Below, one piece after another: positions 1 to 8,027 of a stretch of DNA of 55,381 nucleotides. The first letter of the stretch is position 1. Each line of letters opens with the position of its first letter. Under the pieces are notes generated by a model, which worked only from the letters and a program-made list of their open reading frames with translations, was not told the origin of the DNA and made no database searches. The stretch is from Streptomyces sp. C10-9-1 (GTDB lineage Bacteria; Actinomycetota; Actinomycetes; Streptomycetales; Streptomycetaceae): positions 1-55,381 of the forward strand of contig NZ_JANHKP010000026.1 in the NCBI RefSeq assembly GCF_024497955.1, given 5' to 3'. Both the position numbers and the translations under genes were made by a program.

Positions 1-2
1 GA

Positions 3-389
3 GACGCCGAGGAGGACGAGCCGGGCCGCGAGACCATCGTGGTCGAGGTCGGCGGCAAGCGCCTGGAGGTGTCGCTGCCCTCCTCGCTCGGCATGAGCCT
101 GGCCCGCACCGGTCTCGCCGCGGGCGCCAAGCCCAAGCGCCGGGCGGCCAAGAAGTCCGGCTCGGCGGCTTCGGGCGACACCCTCGCCTCGCCCATGCAG
201 GGCACCATCGTCAAGGTGGCCGTCGAGGAGGGCCAGGAGGTCAAGGAGGGCGACCTGATCGTCGTCCTGGAGGCCATGAAGATGGAGCAGCCCCTGAACG
301 CCCACCGCTCCGGCACCGTCAAGGGCCTGGCAGCCGAGGTCGGCGCCTCGCTGACCTCCGGCGCCGTGATCTGCGAGATCAAGGACTGA
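3..389 (+). CDS. accA2: Acetyl-/propionyl-CoA carboxylase, biotinylated alpha subunit (3' end)
   Basis: Only the C-terminal 128 residues lie in the window; the reading frame is open from the left edge. An Ala/Lys-rich linker is followed by a biotinyl (BCCP) domain with the biotin-attachment motif EAMKME, whose Lys is encoded at 279-281. In the intact family an N-terminal biotin carboxylase carboxylates this biotin and a separate beta subunit transfers CO2 to acetyl- or propionyl-CoA for malonyl/methylmalonyl-CoA supply. The symbol is given by recalled synteny with S. coelicolor; the domain assignment is firm and the paralogue number is less so. Confidence 0.88.
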   Translation, partial: DAEEDEPGRETIVVEVGGKRLEVSLPSSLGMSLARTGLAAGAKPKRRAAKKSGSAASGDTLASPMQGTIVKVAVEEGQEVKEGDLIVVLEAMKMEQPLNAHRSGTVKGLAAEVGASLTSGAVICEIKD

Positions 390-410
390 CGTCCGAGGCA
401 CCACGTCCGT

Positions 411-441
411 GCGGGCCCCCGGCAGTGTGCCGGGGGCCCGC
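411..441. terminator. Intrinsic-type hairpin after the carboxylase gene
   Basis: A perfect 14-bp inverted repeat (411-424 and 428-441) with a 3-nt loop begins 21 nt after the stop codon. There is no U-tract, which is usual for Streptomyces terminators. Confidence 0.75.
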
Positions 442-506
442 GCGCGTCCGCACCCGGTCCGCCCGGGCGGCACCACCGGGCGGCGCCGTCCGGCATCCTG
501 GACGGC

Positions 507-1070
507 GTGACCGACACCAGGCCCAAGCGCGCCGACGCGCGCCGCAACTACGAGCGCCTGCTCACCGAGGCGCGTGCCGTCTTCGCCGCGCACGGCACGG
601 ACGCCTCGCTGGAGGAGATCGCACGCCGCTCGGGGGTCGGCATCGGCACGCTCTACCGGCACTTCCCGACCCGGCAGGCGATGCTCAGCGCCGTCTTCCA
701 GGACGCCCTGGCCGCGCTCCTGGAGCGGTCCGGCGAGCTGGCGGACGCCGAGGACCCGTGCACGGCGCTGGTGGAGTGGCTGCGGACATTGATCGCCCAC
801 ACGGGTGAGTACCGGGGCCTGGCCCGCGCGCTGATGTCCTCCGCGGCGGACTCGGGCTCCGCGCTGGCCTCGTGCAGCGTGCCCCTGCGGGAGGCGGGAG
901 CGCGGCTGCTGCGCCGGGCCCAGGAGGACGGTGCGGTCAGGGCCGACGTCTCGATCGGTGATCTGATGCAGCTGACCAACGCGATCGCGCTCGCCGCCGA
1001 GCAGGACCCGCACGACGCCGGCCTGGCGGACCGCCTGCTGCACCTCACCCTGCGCGGCCTGCGCCCCTGA
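507..1070 (+). CDS. TetR/AcrR family transcriptional regulator
   Basis: 187 aa, a normal TetR length. The N-terminal helix-turn-helix lies at about residues 12-58, including the typical segment GVGIGTLYRHF and the preceding AHGTDASLEEIA. The C-terminal ligand-binding part is not diagnostic. The GTG at 507 is chosen because it immediately precedes the basic N-terminus TDTRPKRADARR. The gene lies between two hairpins and converges on the DeoR gene, so it looks monocistronic. Its target and ligand cannot be read from the sequence. Confidence 0.85.
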   Translation: MTDTRPKRADARRNYERLLTEARAVFAAHGTDASLEEIARRSGVGIGTLYRHFPTRQAMLSAVFQDALAALLERSGELADAEDPCTALVEWLRTLIAHTGEYRGLARALMSSAADSGSALASCSVPLREAGARLLRRAQEDGAVRADVSIGDLMQLTNAIALAAEQDPHDAGLADRLLHLTLRGLRP

Positions 1071-1097
1071 CCCGGCGGGCGGGGCCCGCCCGCCGGG
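1071..1097. terminator. Bidirectional terminator hairpin
   Basis: 13-nt GC-rich inverted repeats (1071-1083 and 1085-1097) separated by one base directly follow the TetR stop and lie 37 nt beyond the DeoR stop on the other strand. The two innermost pairs must open to form a loop. Confidence 0.6.
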
Positions 1098-1134
1098 CGC
1101 GGCAGCCGCCCCGGGACCCGCGCACCCGCCCGGC

Positions 1135-2070
1135 TCAGCGGCGGCGCAGGTCCGCCACGCGGGCGGCGGCACCGCGCTCCGGCAGCACCTCGGGAGCAAG
1201 GGCACCCGGCGCGCTCCGCAGCCCGCCGCGCGTGCGGCGCTGCCCGGGCAGCGGCACCTCGTGGCGGGCCGCACCGCCCGCGGGCGCCTCCGCTCCGGCC
1301 ACCGCGATCTGCACGCCCTGGTCGGCCAGGGCCTGGAGCTCCGTCGCGGCCCGGTCGTCGTGGGCGGGGGGGTCGTCGGTGACCAGCCGGGTGATGACGT
1401 CGGTCGGCACGGTCTGGAACATGGTGTCGGTGCCCAGCTTGGTGTGGTCGGCGAGGACCACCACCTCCGCGGCCGCCTGCACCAGGGCCCGGTCCACGCT
1501 CGCCGAGAGCATGTTGGACGTCGACAGCCCCCGCTCCGCGGTCAGCCCGCTCCCGGAGAGGAAGGCCCGCGAGACCCTCAGGCCCTGGAGGGACTGCTCC
1601 GCGCCGCTGCCGACCAGCGCGTAGTTGGAGCCCCGCAGGGTCCCGCCGGTCATGACGACCTCCACGCGGTTGGCGTGGGCGAGGGCCTGGGCGACCAGCA
1701 GCGAGTTGGTCACCACCGTCAGGCCGGGGACGCGGGCGAGCCGGCGGGCCAGCTCCTGCGTGGTGGTCCCGGCGCCGACCACGACGGCCTCGCCCTCTTC
1801 GACGAGCCCCGCGGCGAGGTCGGCGATGGCGGTCTTCTCCGCGGTCGCGGAGAGGGATTTCTGCGGGAAGCCGGATTCGCGGGTGAACCCGCCCGGCAGC
1901 ACCGCACCGCCGTGCCGGCGGTCGAGGAGTCCTTCTGCCTCCAGCGCCCGCACGTCACGCCGGACGGTCACTTCGGAGGTCTGGACGACGCGGGCGAGCT
2001 CACGGAGCGACACGGCTCCGTTGGCGCGCACCATTTCGAGGATCAGTTGACGACGTTCTGCAGCGAACAC
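1135..2070 (-). CDS. DeoR/GlpR family transcriptional regulator
   Basis: 311 aa. The N-terminal DeoR-type helix-turn-helix covers about residues 1-57 (AERRQLILEMV, then TSEVTVRRDVRALE). The DeoRC sensor domain, of the type that binds sugar phosphates, follows to about residue 235 (VVVGAGTTTQELAR; VVVLADHTKLG). The protein is about 55 residues longer than most members; the extra C-terminal tail is Ala/Arg/Pro-rich. The GTG start sits 7 nt after a TACTGT -10 box, suggesting a leaderless mRNA. It is the only DeoR-type regulator beside the nucleoside genes, so it is a candidate for their shared palindrome, but its own promoter lacks that palindrome. Confidence 0.85.
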   Translation of the reverse strand: MFAAERRQLILEMVRANGAVSLRELARVVQTSEVTVRRDVRALEAEGLLDRRHGGAVLPGGFTRESGFPQKSLSATAEKTAIADLAAGLVEEGEAVVVGAGTTTQELARRLARVPGLTVVTNSLLVAQALAHANRVEVVMTGGTLRGSNYALVGSGAEQSLQGLRVSRAFLSGSGLTAERGLSTSNMLSASVDRALVQAAAEVVVLADHTKLGTDTMFQTVPTDVITRLVTDDPPAHDDRAATELQALADQGVQIAVAGAEAPAGGAARHEVPLPGQRRTRGGLRSAPGALAPEVLPERGAAARVADLRRR

Positions 2071-2077
2071 GAAACCG

Positions 2078-2107
2078 ACAGTAACCCCACGGCACGTGTG
2101 TTTTCAG
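2078..2107 (-). promoter_or_regulatory. Predicted leaderless promoter of the DeoR gene
   Basis: On the minus strand, -10 TACTGT (2083-2078) lies 7 nt before the GTG start, with CTGAAA (2107-2102) as a possible -35 after an 18-nt spacer. Confidence 0.5.
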
Positions 2108-2236
2108 CTCCATGCACCGGATAACGGAAACTGCGCACCCGAGGGGTCGCCAAGTGATATAGGCGACCCCTCTGTTGACCGGTTCGCGCGACAAGTGCCC
2201 GGAGTTCGCCGGGTTTCTCCCTGCCGGGCGGCCCGC

Positions 2237-3676
2237 TCAGCCCTCGCCGGACGCCTTGCGGGTGTGCAGCTGCCGTGCCACTTCGGCGATCGAGCCCGAC
2301 AGGGACGGGTACACGGTGAAAGCGTTTGCGATCTGTTCCACCGTCAGGTTGTTGTCGACCGCGATCGAGATGGGGTGGATCAGCTCCGAGGCGCGCGGCG
2401 CGACGACGACGCCGCCCACCACGATGCCCGTGCCCGGACGGCAGAAGATCTTCACGAAGCCGTCCCGGATGCCCTGCATCTTGGCGCGGGGGTTGCGCAG
2501 CAGCGGCAGCTTGACGACGCGGGCGTCGATCTTCCCGGCGTCCACGTCCGCCTGGGTGTAGCCGACGGTCGCGATCTCCGGGTCGGTGAAGACGTTGGAC
2601 GAGACGGTCTTCAGGTCCAGCGGGGCCACCGCGTCGCCGAGGAAGTGGTACATCGCGATGCGCCCCTGCATCGCCGCGACCGAGGCCAGGGCGAACACGC
2701 CGGTCACGTCGCCGGCCGCGTAGACACCGGGTGCCGAGGTCCGCGAGACGCGGTCGGTGCGGATGTGGCCGGAGTCCTTCAGCCGGACGCCCGCCTCCTC
2801 CAGGCCCATGCCCTCGGTGTTGGGCACCGCGCCCACGGCCATCAGGCAGTGGGTCCCGGAGATGACCCGGCCGTCGGCGAGGGTGACCTCGACCCGGTCG
2901 CCGACCCGCTTGGCGGACTGGGCGCGCGAGCGGGCCATCACGTTCATGCCCCGGCGCCGGAAGACGTCCTCCAGCACCGCCGCCGCGTCCGGGTCCTCGC
3001 CGGGCAGCACGCGGTCGCGCGAGGAGACCAGGGTGACCCGGGAGCCGAGCGCCTGGTAGGCGCCGGCGAACTCGGCGCCGGTGACGCCCGAGCCGACCAC
3101 GATGAGCTCCTCGGGCAGCTCGGTCAGGTCGTACACCTGGGTCCAGTTGAGGATGCGCTCGCCGTCGGGCTGCGCGTCGGGGATCTCCCGCGGGTGGCCG
3201 CCGGTGGCGACCAGGACGGCGTCGGCCGTCAGCCGCTCCTCGCTGCCGTCGGCGGCCCGGACGACCACGGTGCGGGAGCCGTCCGAGGCCTGAAGGCCCT
3301 CCAGGCGCCCGCGGCCCCGCACCACGCGCACCCCGGCGCGGGTGACCGAGGCCGTGATGTCGTGCGACTGGGCGAGGGCCAGACGCTTCACACGCCGGTT
3401 CACCTTGCCGAGGTCGACGCCGACGACCCGGGCGGCCTGCTCCAGGGGCGGGGTGTCGTCCGCCACGATGATGCCGAGCTCCTCGTAGGAGGAGTCGAAG
3501 GTCGTCATCACCTCTGCGGTGGCGATGAGGGTCTTCGAGGGCACGCAGTCGGTGAGCACCGACGCCCCGCCCAGACCGTCGCAGTCGACGACGGTCACCT
3601 CCGCACCGAGCTGGGCGGCCACCAGGGCCGCCTCGTATCCGCCGGGTCCGCCGCCGATGATCACGATCCGGGTCAC
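2237..3676 (-). CDS. NAD(P)H-quinone dehydrogenase / flavoprotein disulfide reductase (Lpd-like)
   Basis: 479 aa, family-typical length. The N-terminal FAD-binding motif IIGGGPGGYEAAL is followed by the disulfide-reductase region, where the redox motif CxxxxC is replaced: GLGGASVLTDCVPSK keeps only the second Cys. A second NAD(P)-binding motif, VVGSGVTGAEFA, lies mid-protein and the dimerisation domain is C-terminal. Loss of the first Cys marks the quinone-reductase branch (mycobacterial LpdA-like) rather than true dihydrolipoamide dehydrogenase. GTG 3676 is chosen because it directly precedes TRIVIIGGGPGG; a longer in-frame extension upstream looks non-coding. Confidence 0.85.
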   Translation of the reverse strand: MTRIVIIGGGPGGYEAALVAAQLGAEVTVVDCDGLGGASVLTDCVPSKTLIATAEVMTTFDSSYEELGIIVADDTPPLEQAARVVGVDLGKVNRRVKRLALAQSHDITASVTRAGVRVVRGRGRLEGLQASDGSRTVVVRAADGSEERLTADAVLVATGGHPREIPDAQPDGERILNWTQVYDLTELPEELIVVGSGVTGAEFAGAYQALGSRVTLVSSRDRVLPGEDPDAAAVLEDVFRRRGMNVMARSRAQSAKRVGDRVEVTLADGRVISGTHCLMAVGAVPNTEGMGLEEAGVRLKDSGHIRTDRVSRTSAPGVYAAGDVTGVFALASVAAMQGRIAMYHFLGDAVAPLDLKTVSSNVFTDPEIATVGYTQADVDAGKIDARVVKLPLLRNPRAKMQGIRDGFVKIFCRPGTGIVVGGVVVAPRASELIHPISIAVDNNLTVEQIANAFTVYPSLSGSIAEVARQLHTRKASGEG

Positions 3677-3903
3677 GAAAAAGTCCGCCTCGCATTGTCG
3701 TTCCCGGCCCGCCTGCCCGCTTCTGCCGGGGGTCCGGGGAAGGCCCCCGGGGGAATGCAGTACGTACCTCATTGTCCCGCACCCCGTGCGGCTTCTCGCC
3801 CCGGGGGCGGCAACCGCGCCCCGGCCTGCGCAGGGGGGCGCGACGCCCCCGCCCGGGGCGCCGTCCCGCCCCGGAGCGCCGACCGGCCCGCGCCGCGCTC
3901 CCG
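3677..3903. other. Divergent intergenic region
   Basis: About 230 nt between the flavoprotein gene (minus) and the gamma-glutamylcyclotransferase gene (plus). It is C-rich in the right half. A minus-strand GACAAT near 3695-3700 could be the flavoprotein -10. No gene or repeat is evident. Confidence 0.4.
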
Positions 3904-3909
3904 TACCCT
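3904..3909 (+). promoter_or_regulatory. Predicted -10 box of a leaderless promoter
   Basis: TACCCT lies 7 nt upstream of ATG 3917 and there is no Shine-Dalgarno sequence, so transcription probably starts at the initiation codon. Confidence 0.5.
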
Positions 3910-3916
3910 CGATCCC

Positions 3917-4354
3917 ATGTCGCTCTACGCCGCGTACGCCGGCAACCTCGACGCGCGGCTGATGTCCCGCCGCGCACCGCACTCACCGCTGCGCAGCACC
4001 GGCTGGCTGAACGGCTGGAGGCTGACCTTCGGCGGGGAGCAGATGGGATGGGAGGGAGCGCTGGCCACCATCGTCGAGGCGCCCCGCTCCCAGGTCTTCG
4101 TCGCGCTCTACGACATCGCGCCGATGGACGAGGACTCGATGGACCGCTGGGAGGGCGTCGGGCTCGACATCTACCGGCGGATGCGGGTGCGGGTGCACAC
4201 CCTGGACGGCGAGGAGCCCGCCTGGGTGTACGTGCTCAACGCCTACGAGGGCGGCCTGCCGTCCGCCCGCTACCTGGGCGAGATCGCGGACGCGGCGGAG
4301 TCCGCGGGCGCCCCCCACGACTACGTCATGGAGTTGCGCAAGCGCCCCTGCTGA
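3917..4354 (+). CDS. Gamma-glutamylcyclotransferase-fold (GGCT/AIG2-like) protein
   Basis: 145 aa. The N-terminus SLYAAYAGNLDARLM matches the family's substrate-loop motif (Y-x-Y/A-G-S/N-N), followed by the barrel segment WRLTFGG. Asp/Glu residues in the DIAPMDEDSMDRWEGV stretch resemble the family's catalytic acidic region. Members cyclise gamma-glutamyl amines or dipeptides to 5-oxoproline, but the substrate here is unknown. The gene is apparently leaderless and monocistronic, and it precedes pnp by 147 nt. Confidence 0.75.
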   Translation: MSLYAAYAGNLDARLMSRRAPHSPLRSTGWLNGWRLTFGGEQMGWEGALATIVEAPRSQVFVALYDIAPMDEDSMDRWEGVGLDIYRRMRVRVHTLDGEEPAWVYVLNAYEGGLPSARYLGEIADAAESAGAPHDYVMELRKRPC

Positions 4355-4464
4355 GGCGGCCGGGGAGCGCCCCCGCGAGCCTCCGGCGCCATCCGGAGGC
4401 GGCCCGCGCGTCGCGTTCGTCGGAAACGACAAGGCAACGATCCGAGCTCCGTGGGCTGCGTCAT

Positions 4465-4494
4465 CTACGCGCGTAGGGCTTGACGGGTTACCCT
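4465..4494 (+). promoter_or_regulatory. pnp promoter with nucleoside-regulon operator
   Basis: The perfect palindrome CTACGCGCGTAG (4465-4476) lies upstream of -10 TACCCT (4489-4494), which ends 7 nt before GTG 4502. The palindrome falls at about -37 to -26 and would overlap the -35, consistent with repression. The same palindrome recurs at five other nucleoside-gene promoters in this window. Confidence 0.65.
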
Positions 4495-4501
4495 CGTCGG
4501 C

Positions 4502-5332
4502 GTGAACGCATCTGTGAATCCGGACTCCCTCGGCGCCCTCGCCGACCCCCTTGCCGCTGCCGACGCCGCCGCCGGGCGCCTGCGCGAGCTGACCGGCACC
4601 GAAACCCACGACGTGGCGCTGGTGATGGGTTCCGGCTGGGCCCCCGCGGTGGACGCGCTCGGCGCCCCCGAGGCCGAGTTCCCCGTCACCGAGCTGCCCG
4701 GCTTCCCGCCGCCCGCGGTCGAGGGCCACGGCGGCAAGGTCCGCTCCTACCGGATCGGCGACAAGCGCGCACTCGTCTTCCTCGGCCGCACCCACTTCTA
4801 CGAGGGCCGCGGCGTGGCCCCGGTCGCCCACGGGGTGCGCACCGCGGTCGCCGCCGGCTGCAAGACGGTCGTGCTGACCAACGGCTGCGGCGGCCTGCGC
4901 GAGGGCATGCGCCCCGGCCAGCCGGTCCTGATCAGCGACCACATCAACCTGACGGCCGCCTCCCCCATCGTCGGCGCCAACTTCGTCGACCTGACCGACC
5001 TCTACTCGCCGCGGCTGCGGGCGCTGTGCAAGGAGGTGGACGAGAGCCTGGAGGAGGGTGTCTACGTCCAGTTCCCCGGCCCGCACTACGAGACCCCGGC
5101 CGAGATCGGCATGGTCCGGGCCATGGGCGGCGACCTCGTCGGCATGTCCACCGTGCTGGAGGCGATCGCGGCCCGCGAGGCCGGCGCCGAGGTGCTCGGC
5201 ATCTCCCTGGTCACCAACCTGGCGGCCGGACTGTCGGGTGAACCGCTGAACCACGAGGAGGTCCTCCAGGCCGGCCGCGACTCCGCGGCGCGGATGGGCG
5301 AGCTGCTCACCCGGGTGCTCGCACGCATCTGA
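4502..5332 (+). CDS. pnp: Purine nucleoside phosphorylase
   Basis: 276 aa, the size of trimeric PNPs. Family signatures are visible: VMGSGW near the N-terminus (phosphate loop), GRTHFYEGRG, TNGCGGL, the ISDHIN segment and the nucleobase region VQFPGPHYETPAEI. It splits purine (deoxy)ribonucleosides with phosphate into base and (deoxy)ribose 1-phosphate in the cytoplasm. The next gene downstream is a phosphopentomutase, the following step of the pathway, but a strong hairpin separates them. The GTG start appears leaderless and the promoter carries the shared palindrome. Confidence 0.93.
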   Translation: MNASVNPDSLGALADPLAAADAAAGRLRELTGTETHDVALVMGSGWAPAVDALGAPEAEFPVTELPGFPPPAVEGHGGKVRSYRIGDKRALVFLGRTHFYEGRGVAPVAHGVRTAVAAGCKTVVLTNGCGGLREGMRPGQPVLISDHINLTAASPIVGANFVDLTDLYSPRLRALCKEVDESLEEGVYVQFPGPHYETPAEIGMVRAMGGDLVGMSTVLEAIAAREAGAEVLGISLVTNLAAGLSGEPLNHEEVLQAGRDSAARMGELLTRVLARI

Positions 5333-5344
5333 GGGACCCCGCAG

Positions 5345-5378
5345 ACGGGCGCGGCGGGCCCGGCCCCGCCGCGCCCGT
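5345..5378. terminator. Hairpin between pnp and the phosphopentomutase gene
   Basis: A perfect 14-bp inverted repeat (5345-5358 and 5365-5378) with a 6-nt loop lies 12 nt after the pnp stop. It could terminate or attenuate pnp transcription before the next gene. Confidence 0.7.
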
Positions 5379-5440
5379 ACGCATCCCCACCCCGGCCGGG
5401 ACGACGACGTACGGACGCACACAGGAGAGGCGGAGCAACC

Positions 5441-7099
5441 GTGCAGGACGACCTCATCGCACGGGCCGAGGCATGGCTCGCGGAGGACCCGGACCCCGTC
5501 ACGAGGGCGGAGCTGGCCGCGCTGATCGAGGCGCGCGACCTCGACGCGCTGGGCGACCGGTTCTCCGGCACGCTCCAGTTCGGCACCGCCGGCCTCCGCG
5601 GCGAGCTGGGTGCGGGGCCCATGCGGATGAACCGCGCCGTGGTCATCCGCGCCGCCGCGGGACTGGCCGCCTACCTCAGGGCCCGCGGGGAGGAAGGCGG
5701 ACTGGTGGTCGTCGGCTACGACGCCCGCCACCGTTCCGAGGACTTCGCCCGGGACACCGCCGCGGTGATGACGGCCGCCGGCCTGCGGGCCGCCGTGCTG
5801 CCCCGCCCGCTGCCCACGCCCGTGCTGGCCTTCGCCATAAGGCAGCTGGGCGCCGTCGCCGGTGTGGAGGTCACGGCCAGCCACAACCCGCCGCGGGACA
5901 ACGGCTACAAGGTCTACCTCGGCGACGGCTCCCAGATCGTCCCGCCCGCGGACACCGGCATCGCCGCCGAGATCGCCGCGATCACCGGCCTCGACGCCGT
6001 GCCGCGCGCCGAGTCGGGCTGGACCGTGCTCGGCGAGGAGGTCGTCCAGGCGTACCTGGAGCGCACCGACGCGGTGCTGAGCCCGGGCTCGCCCCGCACC
6101 GCGCGCGTCGTCTACACGGCGATGCACGGCGTCGGCCGGGGCGTGCTCACGGCCGCCTTCGCGCGCGCCGGATTCCCCGCCCCCGCCCTGGTGGCCGAGC
6201 AGGCCGACCCGGACCCGGAGTTCCCGACCGTGGCGTTCCCCAACCCGGAGGAGCCGGGCGCCATGGACCTGGCCTTCGAGGCGGCCCGCGCGGTGGCGCC
6301 CGACGTGGTGATCGCCAACGACCCGGACGCGGACCGCTGCGCGGTGGCCGTGCCCGACGCCTCGGTGGAGGCCGGCTGGCGGATGCTGCGCGGTGACGAG
6401 GTCGGTGCCCTGCTCGCGGCGCACCTGGTGCGCAAGGGCGCGACCGGGGTGTTCGCCGAGTCCATCGTGTCCTCCTCTCTGCTGGGCCGCATCGCCGGGG
6501 CGGCGGGGCTCCCGTACGAGGAGACCCTGACCGGCTTCAAGTGGATCGCCCGGGTGGAGGGCCTGCGCTACGGCTACGAGGAGGCGCTGGGCTACTGCGT
6601 CGACCCCGAGGGCGTCCGGGACAAGGACGGGATCACGGCGGCGCTGCTGGTGGCCGAGCTGGTCTCCGGGCTCAAGGAGCAGGGGCGCACCCTCGACGAC
6701 CTGCTGGACGACCTGGCCGTCGAGCACGGGCTGCACGCCACGGACCAGCTGTCGGTACGGGTGGAGGACCTGGGGGTCATCGCCCGGGCCATGCACACCC
6801 TGCGCACCGCGCCGCCCGCCTCGCTCGCGGGCCTGCGGGTGTCCTCGGCGGAGGACCTGGCGGAGGGCTCGGGGGGGCTGCCGCCCACCGACGGCCTGCG
6901 CTACCACCTCACGGGCGAGTTCTCCGCCCGGGTGATCGTCCGGCCGAGCGGCACGGAGCCCAAGCTCAAGTGCTACCTGGAGGTCGTCGTCCCGGTGGCG
7001 GACCGCGGGGCCCTGGGTGCCGCCCGGGAGCGCGCGGCCTCGGTGCTGGCGGCGGTCAAGCGCGACCTGGCCGCGGCGGCGGGGCTTCCGGCGGCCTGA
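5441..7099 (+). CDS. Phosphopentomutase / phospho-sugar mutase (PGM2 type)
   Basis: 552 aa alpha-D-phosphohexomutase-superfamily protein. It has LQFGTAGLRG near residue 46, the phosphoserine loop TASHNPP with Ser147, the metal-binding loop NDPDADR (Asp294, 296, 298), TGFKWIA, the sugar-binding loop YGYEEALGY, and the C-terminal phosphate loop RPSGTEPK. The EEALGY loop and TGFKW resemble PGM2, which prefers (deoxy)ribose phosphates, over classical phosphoglucomutase. Together with pnp, deoA and deoC this supports conversion of (deoxy)ribose 1-phosphate to the 5-phosphate. GTG 5441 has a GGAG 5 nt upstream. Activity on hexose phosphates remains possible. Confidence 0.85.
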   Translation: MQDDLIARAEAWLAEDPDPVTRAELAALIEARDLDALGDRFSGTLQFGTAGLRGELGAGPMRMNRAVVIRAAAGLAAYLRARGEEGGLVVVGYDARHRSEDFARDTAAVMTAAGLRAAVLPRPLPTPVLAFAIRQLGAVAGVEVTASHNPPRDNGYKVYLGDGSQIVPPADTGIAAEIAAITGLDAVPRAESGWTVLGEEVVQAYLERTDAVLSPGSPRTARVVYTAMHGVGRGVLTAAFARAGFPAPALVAEQADPDPEFPTVAFPNPEEPGAMDLAFEAARAVAPDVVIANDPDADRCAVAVPDASVEAGWRMLRGDEVGALLAAHLVRKGATGVFAESIVSSSLLGRIAGAAGLPYEETLTGFKWIARVEGLRYGYEEALGYCVDPEGVRDKDGITAALLVAELVSGLKEQGRTLDDLLDDLAVEHGLHATDQLSVRVEDLGVIARAMHTLRTAPPASLAGLRVSSAEDLAEGSGGLPPTDGLRYHLTGEFSARVIVRPSGTEPKLKCYLEVVVPVADRGALGAARERAASVLAAVKRDLAAAAGLPAA

Positions 7100-7187
7100 C
7101 ACGGCGCCGCCCCGGGGAACCGGCCGCGGCCCCGCGCCCGCCCGGGGCAGGTGCGGGGCCCGGCCGGCCGGCGCGCGGGGCGCCGGC

Positions 7188-7838
7188 TCAGCCCGTCGCG
7201 AGGAGCACGGCGAGGAGCACGGCCCCGGCGGCCGCCGGGGCCAGCACCTCGTAGGCCCAGCGCACGCGCGCCTCGCCCTGCGCCTGCGGGGCGCTCCCGA
7301 GGCGCTCGGCCATCTCCCGCAGCTCGGCGACGGCCTGGTCGGCGGGGGCCGTGCCGGGCCGGGGTTCGTGGTGGCGGACGTGGTCCTGCGCCCGGCCGCG
7401 CGGGCCGCCGGAGCCCGCCCGCGCCTGCCGGCGGGCCGCCTGCTTGCGCTGCCGCAGCGAGACCGGGATGGACCACAGCTGGTACTTGTCGCCGGCCTCG
7501 GTGAAGACCTCGCTGGAGTAGCCGGCGCGCACGTCGGCGACGGTGCTCCACGGCAGGACGATCGTGCGGAACGGGTTCCGGATCCGCAGGCGCCGCCCGT
7601 CGGCCCACACGGCCGGGCGGAAGGTGAAGGCGACGATCAGGGGCACCGCGAGGAGCGCGCCGGCGAGGACGAGCCAGGGCGTGCGCCCCTCCCCGCGCAG
7701 GACGGCGTCGACCGTGATCCAGCCGACGAGCGCGAGCATCACCGCGCCGCCGGCCATGGCGCCGGTCGACCGGTGGACCCGCTCGTGGTCGCCGTCGGCG
7801 TCGGGGGCGGGCTGCGCGGGCTGATCGGGAGGCGTCAT
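7188..7838 (-). CDS. PH domain-containing membrane protein
   Basis: 216 aa. Two hydrophobic segments near residues 28-42 and 52-70 are followed by a bacterial PH-like (bPH) domain of about 60 residues (WADGRRLRIRNPFRTIVLPWSTV, ending before WSIPVSLRQR). A basic linker and a C-terminal hydrophobic helix (AAGAVLLAVLLA) complete it. Such proteins are common in actinobacteria and their function is unknown. The gene converges with the phosphopentomutase gene and diverges from deoC. A CAGAAT 7 nt upstream of the ATG could be a leaderless -10. Confidence 0.75.
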   Translation of the reverse strand: MTPPDQPAQPAPDADGDHERVHRSTGAMAGGAVMLALVGWITVDAVLRGEGRTPWLVLAGALLAVPLIVAFTFRPAVWADGRRLRIRNPFRTIVLPWSTVADVRAGYSSEVFTEAGDKYQLWSIPVSLRQRKQAARRQARAGSGGPRGRAQDHVRHHEPRPGTAPADQAVAELREMAERLGSAPQAQGEARVRWAYEVLAPAAAGAVLLAVLLATG

Positions 7839-8002
7839 GCACCCGATTCTGCCGTACGGGGCCCCGGGAGCCCCCGGCCGCGGCCGGGCGGTGCCGGCCG
7901 GGGCGGGGCGGGCCACCGGCGTTCCGCCCCCTTCCCGAAGGCCTCCGGCGCAGCCGTCAGCCGGGCGCCGGTGTCGATCACGCGCACCCCCTGTACAGGC
8001 CG

Positions 8003-8021
8003 CTACGCGCGTAGATATGCT
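8003..8021 (+). promoter_or_regulatory. deoC promoter with nucleoside-regulon operator
   Basis: The perfect palindrome CTACGCGCGTAG (8003-8014) is followed after one base by -10 TATGCT (8016-8021), which lies 6 nt before GTG 8028. TGTACA (7992-7997) is a possible -35 with an 18-nt spacer. The palindrome therefore fills the spacer. Confidence 0.65.
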
Positions 8022-8027
8022 GCCCTG

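Noticed and set aside
2096..4354. Open frame of over 700 codons on the plus strand across the flavoprotein gene
   Set aside because: Only its last 146 codons (from 3917) are a real gene; the rest is antisense to the disulfide reductase.
4480..4485. TTGACG as the -35 of pnp
   Set aside because: Only 3 nt separate it from the well-placed -10 TACCCT, and no suitable -10 lies 17-18 nt downstream before the start.
3983..7102. Very long open frame on the minus strand opposite pnp and the phosphopentomutase gene
   Set aside because: It is the GC-rich antisense shadow of two well-recognised genes; its translation is Gly/Arg/His-rich with no domain.
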